A stretch of 64,000 nucleotides of DNA from Streptomyces sp. NRRL WC-3626. Its GTDB lineage: Bacteria > Actinomycetota > Actinomycetes > Streptomycetales > Streptomycetaceae. The stretch lies in contig NZ_JOCA01000007.1 in the NCBI RefSeq assembly GCF_000718785.1, positions 62,001-126,000 on the forward strand, in the 5' to 3' direction. Positions 52,127 through 61,153 of the stretch are shown here, one piece after another. A model generated the notes under the pieces. That model was not told the origin of the DNA. It searched no databases and was given only the letters and a program-made list of their open reading frames with translations. The number at the start of each line of letters is the position of its first letter. Position 1 is the first letter of the stretch. The position numbers were made by a program, and so were the translations under genes.

Positions 52127-53080
52127 TCACTTCCCCTCGGTGCGGTTGGCCCGCAGGTAGAACACCGCGAACACCGCGGAGATGAGAATGAGGACGTTGC
52201 CGACGACCGCGCCGGCGCCGAAGTCCAGTTCCACGAAGGAGTTCTGGTAGGTGAGGGTGCCCAGGGTCTGGGTGGCGTCGGCGGGCCCGCCGTCGGTGAG
52301 GGCGAGGATCAGGTCGAGGATCTTGACCGTCGACATGAAGCCCAGCACCAGGACGACCGTGATCACGGGCTTGAGCATCGGCAGGGTGATGGACCGGAAG
52401 GTCCGCCAGGCGGAGGCGCCGTCCAGGGAGGCGGCCTCGTACAGCTCCCTGGGGATCTCCTGGAGGCCGCCGTACAGGATGACCATGTTGAACGGGATGC
52501 CGATCCAGATGTTGACCAGGATCACCGAGAGCAGTGCCATGTCGGGGCTGGTCAGCCAGGGGGTGTGACCGCCGAGGCCGAGGGTGTCGAGGAAGGTGTT
52601 GAGTACGCCGGTGTCCTGGTCGAGGATGCGGCGCCACACGATGCCGGACACCACCATGGGCACCAGCCAGGGCAGCAGGATCAGTGACCTGAGGACGCCG
52701 CCGAGGGGGAACCTGCGGTTGAAGAAGACGGCGAGGGCGAGGCCGACGCAGAACTGGCCGAGCAGGGAGCCGGCGGTGAAGACGAGGGTGTGCCACAGCG
52801 CCTGGCCGAAGAGGACGTCCTGGAAGACGGACGACCAGTTGTCGGCACCGTTGAAGGGGGCCTCGCCGGTGAAGAACGTCTTCGGCGTGTAGTGCTGGAA
52901 GCTCATCACGATGTTGCGGACGAGCGGGTAGCCGAAGAACAGCAGCATGAAGACGACGGCGGGGGCGACGAAGCCCCACTGCGCCAGTCTGCGGCGCAGG
53001 CGCTGCCGGGCCGGGTCCGGTCCGGCGGACTTCCCGGAGGTCTTCGCGGGCACCGGGGCGGTGACGGTGGACGTGGTCAT
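52127..53080 (-). CDS. Sugar ABC transporter permease (MalF type)
   Basis: About 317 residues, six membrane segments (WGFVAPAVVFMLLFFGYPLV at the start). EAA loop ELYEAASLDGASAWRTFRSITLP near 220. A cytoplasmic N-terminal tail of about 35 residues precedes the first helix. ATG 53080 is used; the further upstream frame is antisense noise over the binding-protein 3' end. Partner of the MalG-type permease. Confidence 0.92.
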   Translation of the reverse strand: MTTSTVTAPVPAKTSGKSAGPDPARQRLRRRLAQWGFVAPAVVFMLLFFGYPLVRNIVMSFQHYTPKTFFTGEAPFNGADNWSSVFQDVLFGQALWHTLVFTAGSLLGQFCVGLALAVFFNRRFPLGGVLRSLILLPWLVPMVVSGIVWRRILDQDTGVLNTFLDTLGLGGHTPWLTSPDMALLSVILVNIWIGIPFNMVILYGGLQEIPRELYEAASLDGASAWRTFRSITLPMLKPVITVVLVLGFMSTVKILDLILALTDGGPADATQTLGTLTYQNSFVELDFGAGAVVGNVLILISAVFAVFYLRANRTEGK

Positions 53081-53090
53081 GGCGCGTACC

Positions 53091-54350
53091 TCAGTTTCCG
53101 CTCGTGGCGCGCTGCTGGGCGCGTTGCAGGGCGGTTTCGCTGGACTGGCCGGTGAGGGCGGACTGGAAGGCGCTCTGCAGGGCGAGGGAGACGCCCGACC
53201 AGCCAGCACCGAGCTTCGCGGTGCGGGACCGGGCGGCGGCGACCTGGTCGGCCAGCGCGTCGAGTTCGGGCACCTTCGCGCGCCACTTCGCGGCGGCCTT
53301 CTCGTTGGCGGGGACCATCCAGCTGTTCAGGGCGTAGGTGAGCTGTTCCTTCTCGCTCGCCAGACAGTCGACGATCCGTCCCGCCGTCCTCTCGCGCCCG
53401 GTGTCGCCGGTGTTGGGCACGGTGAGGACGGCGCCGCCCAGCGGGCCCACCGAGTCGGCGCCCGCCTCGGGGACGGGGATCTGCGCGATCTCCCAGTGCA
53501 GGGACTTGTCCGTGTTGAGGGTCTCGACCTGCCACGGGCCGTTGATCATCATCGCGGCGTTCCCGGCCATGAACTGGTCGTTCACATCGGCCTGGGTCCA
53601 GTTGACCGTGGACTTGGACAGCGACCCGTCCTGCAGCAGCGCCTTCCAGTAGTCGAGCGCCTCCACGACCTGGGGGCCGTCGAGGTCCGACTCGTCGCCG
53701 CCGTTGGACCACATGAACGGAGTGAACTGGAAGACGCCGTCCTCGGCTCCGCCCGCGCTGAGCGCCAGGCCGTACCGCTTGCCCTCGGTGAGCTTCTTCG
53801 CCGCCGCGCGCATCTCGTCCCAGGTGGTGGGCACCGGTACGCCCGCCTCGTCGAGGATGTCCTTGTTGTAGAAGAGCGCGAGCGTGTTCACGGAGCGGGC
53901 CGCGCCGTAGTACGTGCCCCGGTAGGAGCCGAAGTCGACGATGCCCTGGGGGATGTCGTCGGTGGCGAGCCCCAGGGCGCGCAGGTCGACGAGCCCTCCG
54001 GCGTCGGCGAAGGTCGGCATCTCGGAGGCGTCGAACTGCACGATGTCCGGCAGCGACTTCGACGACGCCATGCGCAGCGCCTTCGTCATGACCTGTGAGG
54101 CGGGGACGCTCTGCTGCTCGATGGTGACGCCCAGCCGCTCGCCGCAGCGGGCCATCGCCTCGGCGTCCCAGCGGTGGTAGGTCTCGTCGGTCGAGGAGTT
54201 CATCACGGTGTACACGTCGCTGTCGCGCTGCTCCGCGCAGCCGGTCAGCGCCGCTCCGGCGATGAGGACGGAGACGGCGGCGAACGACGTGACGGCTCCG
54301 CGCGAGCGTCCGAGCGCGCGGTGTGCGGCAGCCGGAGGATGTGCTGTCAC
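53091..54350 (-). CDS. Sugar ABC transporter solute-binding lipoprotein
   Basis: 419 residues. Lipoprotein signal with LTGC (Cys 38), then a SBP_bac_1 type two-lobed binding protein (SSKSLPDIVQFDASEMPTFADAG, LALFYNKDILDEAGVPVPTTWDEMRAAAKKL, AAMMINGPWQVETL). The start is a GTG without a strong ribosome site. Ends 10 nt before the MalF-type gene. By context with GH31 alpha-xylosidase and GH1 beta-glucosidase, the ligand may be a xyloglucan or related gluco-oligosaccharide. Confidence 0.9.
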   Translation of the reverse strand: MTAHPPAAAHRALGRSRGAVTSFAAVSVLIAGAALTGCAEQRDSDVYTVMNSSTDETYHRWDAEAMARCGERLGVTIEQQSVPASQVMTKALRMASSKSLPDIVQFDASEMPTFADAGGLVDLRALGLATDDIPQGIVDFGSYRGTYYGAARSVNTLALFYNKDILDEAGVPVPTTWDEMRAAAKKLTEGKRYGLALSAGGAEDGVFQFTPFMWSNGGDESDLDGPQVVEALDYWKALLQDGSLSKSTVNWTQADVNDQFMAGNAAMMINGPWQVETLNTDKSLHWEIAQIPVPEAGADSVGPLGGAVLTVPNTGDTGRERTAGRIVDCLASEKEQLTYALNSWMVPANEKAAAKWRAKVPELDALADQVAAARSRTAKLGAGWSGVSLALQSAFQSALTGQSSETALQRAQQRATSGN

Positions 54351-54374
54351 GGTGGGTGCCCTTGCGTGGGACCG

Positions 54375-54427
54375 GCTCAGCGGGGCGCTGAGCTGGTGAC
54401 TCTGTGGGGAGGGTGGTGAAGCGCTTC
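54375..54427. promoter_or_regulatory. Operator candidates in the ABC/GH31 divergent region
   Basis: GCTCAGCG-GGG-CGCTGAGC (54375-54393) and GAAGCGCTTC (54418-54427). Both have CGC-centred symmetry like LacI/ROK sites and are 25 and 68 nt upstream of the binding-protein start. The rest of the 294-nt gap includes a strikingly A/T-rich stretch at about 54476-54505 that likely holds the GH31 promoter. Confidence 0.5.
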
Positions 54428-54644
54428 GACTTGTGGCGGCTCTCGCCGAGGTGTTGCCTGGCGCTGCACCGGGTGTAATTTGTTTTGCCTGATTACTAAT
54501 ACGTCAGCGAGAGCCGGTCGCGCTAGCCCCCCGACGGTACGATCTGCTTGCGCCAAGGCGTGACAGGTTCCGCGTCTCCTGCCATAGTTCCTGGTCAGAG
54601 GAGTCCTCCCGTACCTCTGCCGCCCTCCCCCTCCGAGGAAGATC

Positions 54645-56915
54645 ATGAAATTCACTGACGGTTTCTGGCGCATCCGCGAGGGCGTCCAGATCTCGTACGC
54701 GACCGAAGTGCGTGATGTACGCCCGGAATCGAAGCGCTTCACCGGGTATGCCGCGGTGAAGAAAGTGACCCGCAGGGGCGACACCCTCAACGCGCCGCTG
54801 ATCACGGTCGAGTGCTTCTCCCCCGCCGAGGGTGTGATCGGCGTCCGGGTCACCCATCACGCGGGCAAGTACCGGCCGGGTCCCGACTTCGTCCTCACCG
54901 GGGACGAGGGCGGCGCGGGCGCGGTGAGCGCGGACGGTTCCGTCACCGGGCTGACCAGCGGTCCCCTGACCGTGCGGCTGGACGGGTCCGGTCCCTTCGG
55001 GCTCTCCTTCCATGACGCGGACGGGCGGGAACTGACCCGCGCCGGCGCCAAGAGCACCGCCTTCGCCACCACCGACGGGGGCGCCCACCATGTGCTGAGC
55101 CGGCTGTCGCTGGGTGTCGGTGAGCAGATCTACGGTCTGGGCGAGCGGTTCACGCCGTTCGTCAAGAACGGCCAGACCGTCGACGTGTGGCAGGCGGACG
55201 GCGGCACGAGCAGCGAACAGGCGTACAAGAACGTCCCGTTCTATCTCTCCTCGCGCGGCTACGGCGTCTTCGTCAACCACCCGGGCGCCGTCTCCTTCGA
55301 GGTCGGCTCCGAGTCCGTCGGGCAGGTGCAGTTCAGCGTCGAGGACCAGGCGCTCGAGTACTACGTCATCGCCGGGCCGACTCCGAAGGAGGTCCTCGGC
55401 CGCTACACGGCCCTGACCGGCCGTCCGGCCCTGCCGCCGGCCTGGTCGTTCGGCCTGTGGCTCAGTACCTCTTTCACCACGTCGTACGACGAGGCGACGG
55501 TGACGTCGTTCGTCGACGGCATGGCCGAGCGGGGCATCCCGCTGTCGGTGTTCCACTTCGACTGCTTCTGGATGCGCGAGTACCAGTGGTGCGACTTCCA
55601 GTGGGACCCGGACGTCTTCCCCGATCCGGAGGGCATGCTGGCCCGCCTCAAGGAGAAGGGGCTGCGGATCAGCGTCTGGATCAACCCGTACATCGCGCAG
55701 AAGTCCCCGCTCTTCGACGAGGCAGCGGCCCTCGGCCACCTGGTGCGCCGGGCGAACGGCGATGTGTGGCAGTGGGACCTGTGGCAGGCGGGCATGGGGC
55801 TGGTCGACTTCACCAGCCCGGACGCGCGCGCGTGGTTCCAGTCGAAGCTCAAGCCGCTGCTCGACCAGGGCGTCGACACCTTCAAGACGGACTTCGGCGA
55901 GCGCATCCCCACCGATGTCGTCTGGCACGACGGCTCCGACCCGGAGCGGATGCACAACTACTACACCCACCTCTACAACCGGACCGTGTTCGAGCTTCTG
56001 GAGAAGGAGCGCGGGCAGGGTGAGGCGGTGCTGTTCGCCCGGTCCGCGACCGCGGGCGGTCAGCAGTACCCGGTGCACTGGGGCGGCGACTGCTGGTCGT
56101 CCTTCGAGGCGATGGCCGAGTCGCTGCGCGGCGGTCTGTCGCTGTCGCTGAGCGGGTTCGGCTTCTGGAGCCACGACATCGGCGGCTTCGAGGGCACGCC
56201 CGACCCGGCGGTCTTCAAGCGCTGGCTGGCCTTCGGCCTGCTGTCCTCGCACAGCAGGCTGCACGGCTCGACGTCGTACCGGGTGCCGTGGGAGTTCGGC
56301 GACGAGGCGGTGGACGTCGCCCGTCGGTTCACCCTGCTCAAGCACCGCCTGATGCCGTACCTGTACGGCGCCGCCGCCGAGGCCCGGCGCACCGGCGTGC
56401 CGATGATGCGGCCGATGGTGCTGGAGTTCCCCGGGGACCCGGCGTGCCGCCCGCTCGACCGCCAGTACATGCTGGGCGGGGATCTGCTGGTCGCGCCGGT
56501 CTTCGACGAGGACGGCGAGGTGGAGGTGTACCTCCCGGAGGGCACCTGGACGCATCTGCTGAGCGGCGAGCGCGTCACCGGCCCGTGCTGGCGCACCGAA
56601 CGGCACGGCTACGACAGTCTTCCGCTGTACATCCGTGAGGGCGCCGTACTCGCCCTGTCCGCCGACGACTCCCGCCCCGACGCCGACTGGCTCGCCGCTC
56701 CGGTCCTGCTGGTCCACCCCCCGGCCGCGTCCGACTACGCGGCCGAGGTCACGATCCCGGACATGACAGGCCTGCCGGCCGCGACGTTCCGGGTCCGCCG
56801 GGACGGCGACAGCCTGCGCGTCACGGCGTCGGACACCGACCGCCCGTTCACGGTGCGGCTCCCCGGCGGGACGGAGGCCCGGGGCACGGGCGAGGTGACC
56901 TTGCGGATGGGGTGA
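54645..56915 (+). CDS. GH31 alpha-xylosidase (YicI-like)
   Basis: 756 residues, no signal peptide, same length range as E. coli YicI (772). Nucleophile Asp416 in FKTDFGER and acid/base Asp482 in HWGGDCWSS fall at exactly the numbering of YicI's Asp416 and Asp482. FHFDCFWMREYQWCDFQWDPDVFPDPEGM is the YicI-type substrate loop, and SHDIGGFEGTPD follows. It should release alpha-xylose from isoprimeverose or xyloglucan oligosaccharides in the cytoplasm. ATG 54645 follows GAGGAAG. Divergent from the ABC importer. Confidence 0.92.
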   Translation: MKFTDGFWRIREGVQISYATEVRDVRPESKRFTGYAAVKKVTRRGDTLNAPLITVECFSPAEGVIGVRVTHHAGKYRPGPDFVLTGDEGGAGAVSADGSVTGLTSGPLTVRLDGSGPFGLSFHDADGRELTRAGAKSTAFATTDGGAHHVLSRLSLGVGEQIYGLGERFTPFVKNGQTVDVWQADGGTSSEQAYKNVPFYLSSRGYGVFVNHPGAVSFEVGSESVGQVQFSVEDQALEYYVIAGPTPKEVLGRYTALTGRPALPPAWSFGLWLSTSFTTSYDEATVTSFVDGMAERGIPLSVFHFDCFWMREYQWCDFQWDPDVFPDPEGMLARLKEKGLRISVWINPYIAQKSPLFDEAAALGHLVRRANGDVWQWDLWQAGMGLVDFTSPDARAWFQSKLKPLLDQGVDTFKTDFGERIPTDVVWHDGSDPERMHNYYTHLYNRTVFELLEKERGQGEAVLFARSATAGGQQYPVHWGGDCWSSFEAMAESLRGGLSLSLSGFGFWSHDIGGFEGTPDPAVFKRWLAFGLLSSHSRLHGSTSYRVPWEFGDEAVDVARRFTLLKHRLMPYLYGAAAEARRTGVPMMRPMVLEFPGDPACRPLDRQYMLGGDLLVAPVFDEDGEVEVYLPEGTWTHLLSGERVTGPCWRTERHGYDSLPLYIREGAVLALSADDSRPDADWLAAPVLLVHPPAASDYAAEVTIPDMTGLPAATFRVRRDGDSLRVTASDTDRPFTVRLPGGTEARGTGEVTLRMG

Positions 56916-56934
56916 GCGGCGGGGCCCGCCGCGG

Positions 56935-56962
56935 GGGTGGGCACGGCACGCCGTGCCCACCC
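56935..56962 (+). terminator. Hairpin after GH31
   Basis: Perfect 13-bp stem (GGGTGGGCACGGC and its complement) with an AC loop, 20 nt after the stop codon. Confidence 0.72.
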
Positions 56963-57176
56963 GGCGGGCGAAGGAGGGCGCGGGGGCCGGCCCCGGCAGA
57001 GACACGAGTGACGGTCTCGACACCGCGGGTGCCAGGGAGTGCCCTTCGGCTCTCCGGGCGCGTACTCGGCCTCACCCGTCCGGTCCGTCATCGTGAGCGT
57101 GGCGAGGCGGCGGCCGTCACCCGGGAACCGGCGGTCGTGACCGTGAGCACGGGGCGGGCTTCGGCGTCGGCGGGTG

Positions 57177-57210
57177 CGGGCGCGGTGGGCGGCGCCGCCC
57201 ACCGCGCCCG
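57177..57210. terminator. 34-bp perfect palindrome between GH31 and PPK2
   Basis: CGGGCGCGGTGGGCGGC directly followed by its reverse complement, 17 bp per arm without spacer (the central GGCGCC must form the loop). It lies 117 nt beyond the PPK2 stop as read on the minus strand and 261 nt beyond the GH31 stop. Confidence 0.6.
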
Positions 57211-57327
57211 GCCACAGGACCGGAGTCGCCGCCGGCAGGGGACGTTGCCGCGATGCCCCTGTGCATGGCGCCCGCTCGTTCGCGGCAGGGTGCTGGGCAA
57301 GGTGGGCCGGGGACCGTGGGGGGGCGG

Positions 57328-58293
57328 TCAGGTGCCCGGGTGGCTGCCCGGACCGTGGCCCGGGCCGGCCAGGGGGGTCGGGGAGAGGACCGCGGCCTCT
57401 TCGCCTGCCTCCAGGAGGGTGTCCGCCGAGCCGACGATCAGTGGGTCCGGTGTGCCCAGGGCCTCACGGTCCTTCGCCGCGTAGTCGCAGCGGTCGAGGA
57501 GGCTGCGCATCGCTTCCAGTCGGCCCCGGCGTTTGTCGTTGTTCTTCACCACCGTCCAGGGCGCGTGGGGGGTGTCCGTGGCGCGGAACATCTCGATCTT
57601 GGCCTCGGTGTAGTCGTCCCAGCGGTCGAGCGAGGCGAGGTCCATCCCCGACAGCTTCCAGCGGCGCACCGGATCGACCTGGCGGATCGCGAACCGGGTC
57701 CGCTGCTCGGCCCGGGACACCGAGAACCAGAACTTCACCAGCAGGATGCCGTCGTCGGTGAGCAGCCGCTCGAACATGGGCGCCTGCTCGAGGAACTGGC
57801 GGTACTCGGCCTCCGTACAGAAGCCCATGACCCGTTCCACGCCCGCGCGGTTGTACCAGGAGCGGTCGAAGAAGACGATCTCGCCGCGGGACGGCAGATG
57901 GGCCACATAGCGCTGGAAGTACCACTGCCCCGCCTCCCGCTCGGTCGGCTTCTCCAGCGCGACCACGCGGGCGCCACGGGGGTTGAGGCGTTCCATGAAC
58001 CGCTGGATGGTGCCGCCCTTGCCGGCCGCGTCCCGGCCCTCGCAGAGCACCACGATCCGCTGGCCGGTGTCCTTCACCCACCGCTGCATCTTCAGCAGTT
58101 CGATCTGCAGGATGCGTTTCGTCCGGTCGTACTCACCCCTGCGGATCCGGCGGTCGTAGGGATGGTTCTCGCGCCAGGTCTCGATCGGGGTGCCGTCGGC
58201 GTCGAGGAGCACCGGCCGCTCCGGGCGCCGGTCGTCCACCTCGAGACCGTCGAGAAGACCGTCGCCGGTCCCGCCGTCCGCGTGTTCGGCCAT
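57328..58293 (-). CDS. ppk2: Polyphosphate kinase 2 (PPK2 family)
   Basis: About 321 residues. Walker A-like CEGRDAAGKGGTI near residue 85, Walker B/lid FFDRSWYNRAGVERVMGFC near 145, and KFWFSVSRAEQRTRF and DYTEAKIEMFRATDTPHAPW follow. Transfers phosphate between polyphosphate and nucleotides; one-domain length and motifs fit class I PPK2. I chose ATG 58293; the GTG just before is possible too. The C-terminal 30 residues (AAVLSPTPLAGPGHGPGSH) are a disordered tail. Divergent from the SDR gene. Confidence 0.92.
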   Translation of the reverse strand: MAEHADGGTGDGLLDGLEVDDRRPERPVLLDADGTPIETWRENHPYDRRIRRGEYDRTKRILQIELLKMQRWVKDTGQRIVVLCEGRDAAGKGGTIQRFMERLNPRGARVVALEKPTEREAGQWYFQRYVAHLPSRGEIVFFDRSWYNRAGVERVMGFCTEAEYRQFLEQAPMFERLLTDDGILLVKFWFSVSRAEQRTRFAIRQVDPVRRWKLSGMDLASLDRWDDYTEAKIEMFRATDTPHAPWTVVKNNDKRRGRLEAMRSLLDRCDYAAKDREALGTPDPLIVGSADTLLEAGEEAAVLSPTPLAGPGHGPGSHPGT

Positions 58294-58425
58294 CACGTCG
58301 TCTCCCGCCGCTTTCGAGTGCGCTACGCGAAGCGTATGCCCGCGGGGCGTTATGCGGTGATTCGGCCGCGGTCCGGGGAACAGGAAGGGGCAGGACGGCA
58401 GGACTCACGCGGAGGGACGCACGAC

Positions 58426-59220
58426 GTGCAGATCGATCTGAAGGGCCGTACGGCACTGGTCACCGGCTCCACCCAGGGCATCGGTGCGGCGATCGCCACC
58501 GGGCTGGCGCGGGCGGGCGCCCGGGTCGGGGTCAACGGGCGCTCCGCCGAGCGGGTACGGGACAGCGCCGCCGCGCTGGAGCGGGACGTGCCCGGCGCCG
58601 ACGTCGTACCGGTCGCGGCGGACGTGACCACCGAGGCGGGCGCCGCGCAGGTCGCCGAGGCCCTGCCGGGGGTGGACATCCTCGTCAACAACCTCGGCAT
58701 CTTCGGCTCGGCGAACCCGCTGGAGATCACCGACGACGAGTGGCGGCGCTACTTCGAGGTGAACGTCCTGGCCGCCGTACGGCTGACCCGGCTCCTGCTG
58801 CCGGGCATGGCCGAACGCGGCTGGGGGCGGATCCAGTACATCGCCAGCGACTCGGCGATCGTCACGCCCGCCGAGATGATCCACTACGGCATGTCCAAGA
58901 CGGCGCTGCTCGCCGTGGGCCGCGGCTTCGCCAAGCAGGCCGCGGGCACGGGTGTCACGGTGAACTCGGTCATCGCCGGGCCCACCCACACGGGCGGTGT
59001 GGAGGACTTCGTGTACGAGTTGGTGGACCGCGAGCTGCCGTGGGACGAGGCGCAGCGGGCCTTCATGCGCGCGCACCGGCCGCACTCGCTGCTGCAGCGG
59101 CTGATCGAGCCGGAGGAGATCGCCAACATGGTCGTCTACCTCAGCTCGGAGCAGGCCTCCGCCACGACGGGCGGGGCGCTGCGGGTCGACGGCGGTTACG
59201 TGGACGCGATCCTGCCCTGA
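58426..59220 (+). CDS. Short-chain dehydrogenase/reductase
   Basis: About 264 residues. Cofactor motif TGSTQGIGAAIATGLA, NNLGIFG in place of NNAG, catalytic Ser in YIASDSAIV, and YGMSK with the Tyr and Lys. VNGRSAERV suggests NADP preference. I chose GTG 58426 because GGAGGG lies 9 nt upstream and SDRs begin just before the LKGRTALVTG segment; the frame is open much further upstream only as an antisense of PPK2. Substrate unknown. Confidence 0.87.
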   Translation: MQIDLKGRTALVTGSTQGIGAAIATGLARAGARVGVNGRSAERVRDSAAALERDVPGADVVPVAADVTTEAGAAQVAEALPGVDILVNNLGIFGSANPLEITDDEWRRYFEVNVLAAVRLTRLLLPGMAERGWGRIQYIASDSAIVTPAEMIHYGMSKTALLAVGRGFAKQAAGTGVTVNSVIAGPTHTGGVEDFVYELVDRELPWDEAQRAFMRAHRPHSLLQRLIEPEEIANMVVYLSSEQASATTGGALRVDGGYVDAILP

Positions 59221-59248
59221 GCCGCCCCGCACGAAGGCGGCTCAGGGC
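59214..59248. terminator. Bidirectional hairpin overlapping the SDR stop codon
   Basis: Perfect 13-bp arms GCCCTGAGCCGCC (59214-59226, containing the TGA stop) and its complement (59236-59248), 9-nt loop. It lies 9 nt before the stop of the convergent GH5 gene. Confidence 0.75.
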
Positions 59249-59256
59249 CGCGCGGG

Positions 59257-60288
59257 TCAGCCGGCCCGGATGCGGTCGCGGATCCAGACACCTGAGGGCT
59301 TCAGCGACGACGTGCCCGCCCAGGGGCCGTCGTCGTCGCAGGTGCCCGGCTCGAAGACGGCGCCGGACCGGTGATCGTCGGAGTAGTTCCAGTTGACCCA
59401 GCTGATCTTCCTGTCCGCCATCAGGTCCAGATAGCGCTGGGACATGGCGAAGTCGTCGGCGCCCTCGCCGGCGTAGTTCTGGGTGCCGAACTCGGTGACG
59501 AACACCGGGATCCGGTCGGCCGCGCGGGACAGCGCCGCCAGATACTCGTCCCGGTGCGAAGCAGCGTAGAAGTGGAACGTGTACATGATGTTGGAGGCGT
59601 CGACCGGATCGTCGACGACCTCCGACTCGTCGGCGCCCTCCGAGACGCCGAACGACGACCAGGCACGGGTGCCGACGAGCACGGGCGCGTCGGGGTCGAT
59701 GGCGCGGACGACCGGGATGATGTGCTCCGCGTACTCCTTGATCCGCGGCCAGCTCACGCCGCTGGGCTCGTTGGCGATCTCGTAGAGGATGTTGTCGCGG
59801 CCCTGGTGGCGCCGCGCGATGTCGGTGAAGAACCTCCGCGCGTTGTCGAGGTTCGCCATGGGGTCGCCGGGGTCGAGCATGTGCCAGTCGACGATCACGT
59901 ACAGGCCGCGCTCGCTCGCCTCCCGGATCAGGGAATCGGCGAGGCCGGTGAAGTGCTCCGGGTCGGTCTCGTAGCCGCCTTCCTGGACGTAGGTGGAGAC
60001 GCGGAGCACGTCGGCGCGCCAGTCGCCAGCGAGGGCGTCGAGCGAGCCGTCGGTGAGGCACTGGGCGTACCACTGGGTGCCGTGCGTGCTCATGCCGCGC
60101 AGCTGGACCGGGCTGCCGTGCTCGTCGCAGAGGCGGGTGCCGCAGACCGTGAGCTGTCCGTGGGCGGAGACCGGCGTGGGGGCCGGCGCGGCGGACGACG
60201 AGGGTGCGGCGGTCAGGGCGAGGAGAAGGGAGGCGGCGAGGGCCGTCGCGCTCGCGGCGGGACGTGGCTGGAGTCGTGCCGTTCTCAT
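59257..60288 (-). CDS. Secreted GH5 endoglucanase (cellulase)
   Basis: 343 residues. Signal peptide about 1-35 (TALAASLLLALTAAPSSSAA). TIM-barrel GH5 with acid/base Glu174 in EIANEPSG and nucleophile Glu266 in VFVTEFGTQ; VIVDWHMLDPGDP and RGMSTHGTQWY are typical of GH5_2 endoglucanases. No CBM is attached, unlike many Streptomyces cellulases. It cuts beta-1,4-glucan (or mixed-linkage/xyloglucan) outside the cell and would feed the GH1/GH31 system upstream. Confidence 0.93.
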   Translation of the reverse strand: MRTARLQPRPAASATALAASLLLALTAAPSSSAAPAPTPVSAHGQLTVCGTRLCDEHGSPVQLRGMSTHGTQWYAQCLTDGSLDALAGDWRADVLRVSTYVQEGGYETDPEHFTGLADSLIREASERGLYVIVDWHMLDPGDPMANLDNARRFFTDIARRHQGRDNILYEIANEPSGVSWPRIKEYAEHIIPVVRAIDPDAPVLVGTRAWSSFGVSEGADESEVVDDPVDASNIMYTFHFYAASHRDEYLAALSRAADRIPVFVTEFGTQNYAGEGADDFAMSQRYLDLMADRKISWVNWNYSDDHRSGAVFEPGTCDDDGPWAGTSSLKPSGVWIRDRIRAG

Positions 60289-60317
60289 GTGGGGGGCTCC
60301 CGTCCGTCGGGATGGTT

Positions 60318-60330
60318 AGGAAGGTTTCCT
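60318..60330. promoter_or_regulatory. Inverted repeat upstream of GH5
   Basis: AGGAA-GGT-TTCCT, 30 nt upstream of the start of the GH5 gene. No CebR-type GGGAGCGCTCCC box is seen here, so this repeat may be the control element; identity of the regulator is unknown. Confidence 0.4.
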
Positions 60331-60391
60331 GTCACCGATGGAACTGCAGCCGGCCCCGCTTGGCAAGGTGCACGACAAGACTGGCCCGGGG

Positions 60392-61153
60392 TCAGCCGAT
60401 CAGCTGGACGAGGGCGAGGGTGCCGATGACGACGATGAGGCCGCGCAGCACGGCGGGGCTGAACTTGCGCCCGGTCCTGGCGCCGAGCTGGCCGCCGAGG
60501 GCGGACCCGGCCGCGATGAGCGCGACGGCGGTCCAGTCGAAGTCCGCGACGAACAGGAAGAAGGCGGCGGCGACGGTGTTGACGATGGCCGCCAGCACGT
60601 TCTTGACCGCGTTGAGGCGCTGCAGCGGTTCGTCGAGGAACAGCCCCATCAGGGATATGTAGATGATGCCCTGCGCGGCGGAGAAGTAGCCGCCGTAGAC
60701 GCTGGCCAGGGCGAGTCCGGCGGACAGCGGCCGGCCGCCGTCGGGGCGGGCCGAGTGGCCCTCGGCCCGGCGGTCGCGCACCTTCTTGGCGATCAGCGGC
60801 TGCAGGGCCACGAGGAGGAGGGCGAGCCCCACCAGGGTGGGCACGATGGCCTCGAACGCCGCGGCGGGCAGCGCGAGGAGGAGCACCGCGCCGCAGAACC
60901 CGCCGAGCACGGCGCCGACGGCGAACTTGCGGACGCGCCGGCCCTGCCCCGCGAGTTCCCTGCGGTAGCCGATGGCGCCGCTGATGGACCCGGGGATCAG
61001 TCCGAGGGCGTTGGAGACCGTGGCGGTGACGGGGGACAGCCCGGTGGCGAGCAGCACGGGGAAGGTGACCAGCGTGCCCGAGCCGACGACGGCGTTCATG
61101 GCGCCGGCTCCGACGCCCGCCGCGAACACGCCGAGCATCTCCAGGGGCGTCAC
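60392..61153 (-). CDS. TauE/SafE-family membrane permease
   Basis: About 253 residues, 7-8 membrane segments. GVGAGAMNAVVGSGTLVTFPVLLATGLSP at the start is the typical TauE/SafE hairpin, and the mirrored second half repeats it at about 150 (ASVYGGYFSAAQGIIYISLMGLF). I chose GTG 61153 because family members begin just before PLEMLGVFAAGVGAG; an earlier GTG (61204) has no ribosome site. Transports sulfite, sulfoacetate or another small anion; substrate not determined. Confidence 0.83.
   Translation of the reverse strand: MTPLEMLGVFAAGVGAGAMNAVVGSGTLVTFPVLLATGLSPVTATVSNALGLIPGSISGAIGYRRELAGQGRRVRKFAVGAVLGGFCGAVLLLALPAAAFEAIVPTLVGLALLLVALQPLIAKKVRDRRAEGHSARPDGGRPLSAGLALASVYGGYFSAAQGIIYISLMGLFLDEPLQRLNAVKNVLAAIVNTVAAAFFLFVADFDWTAVALIAAGSALGGQLGARTGRKFSPAVLRGLIVVIGTLALVQLIG

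Larger units (their letters stand above)
56916..57327. other. 412-nt convergent intergenic region with two strong hairpins, no gene
   Basis: Between GH31 and PPK2 stops. Open frames across it lack ribosome sites and have random GC-rich composition. The content is two hairpins, described separately, and very GC-rich spacer. Confidence 0.6.

Noticed and set aside
54504..57023. Minus-strand open frame of 839 codons opposite GH31
   Set aside because: Composition is that of an antisense frame; GH31 catalytic residues are intact on the plus strand.
56916..57327. Small open frames in the GH31-PPK2 gap as genes
   Set aside because: They have no ribosome site, no recognisable motif and run through terminator hairpins.
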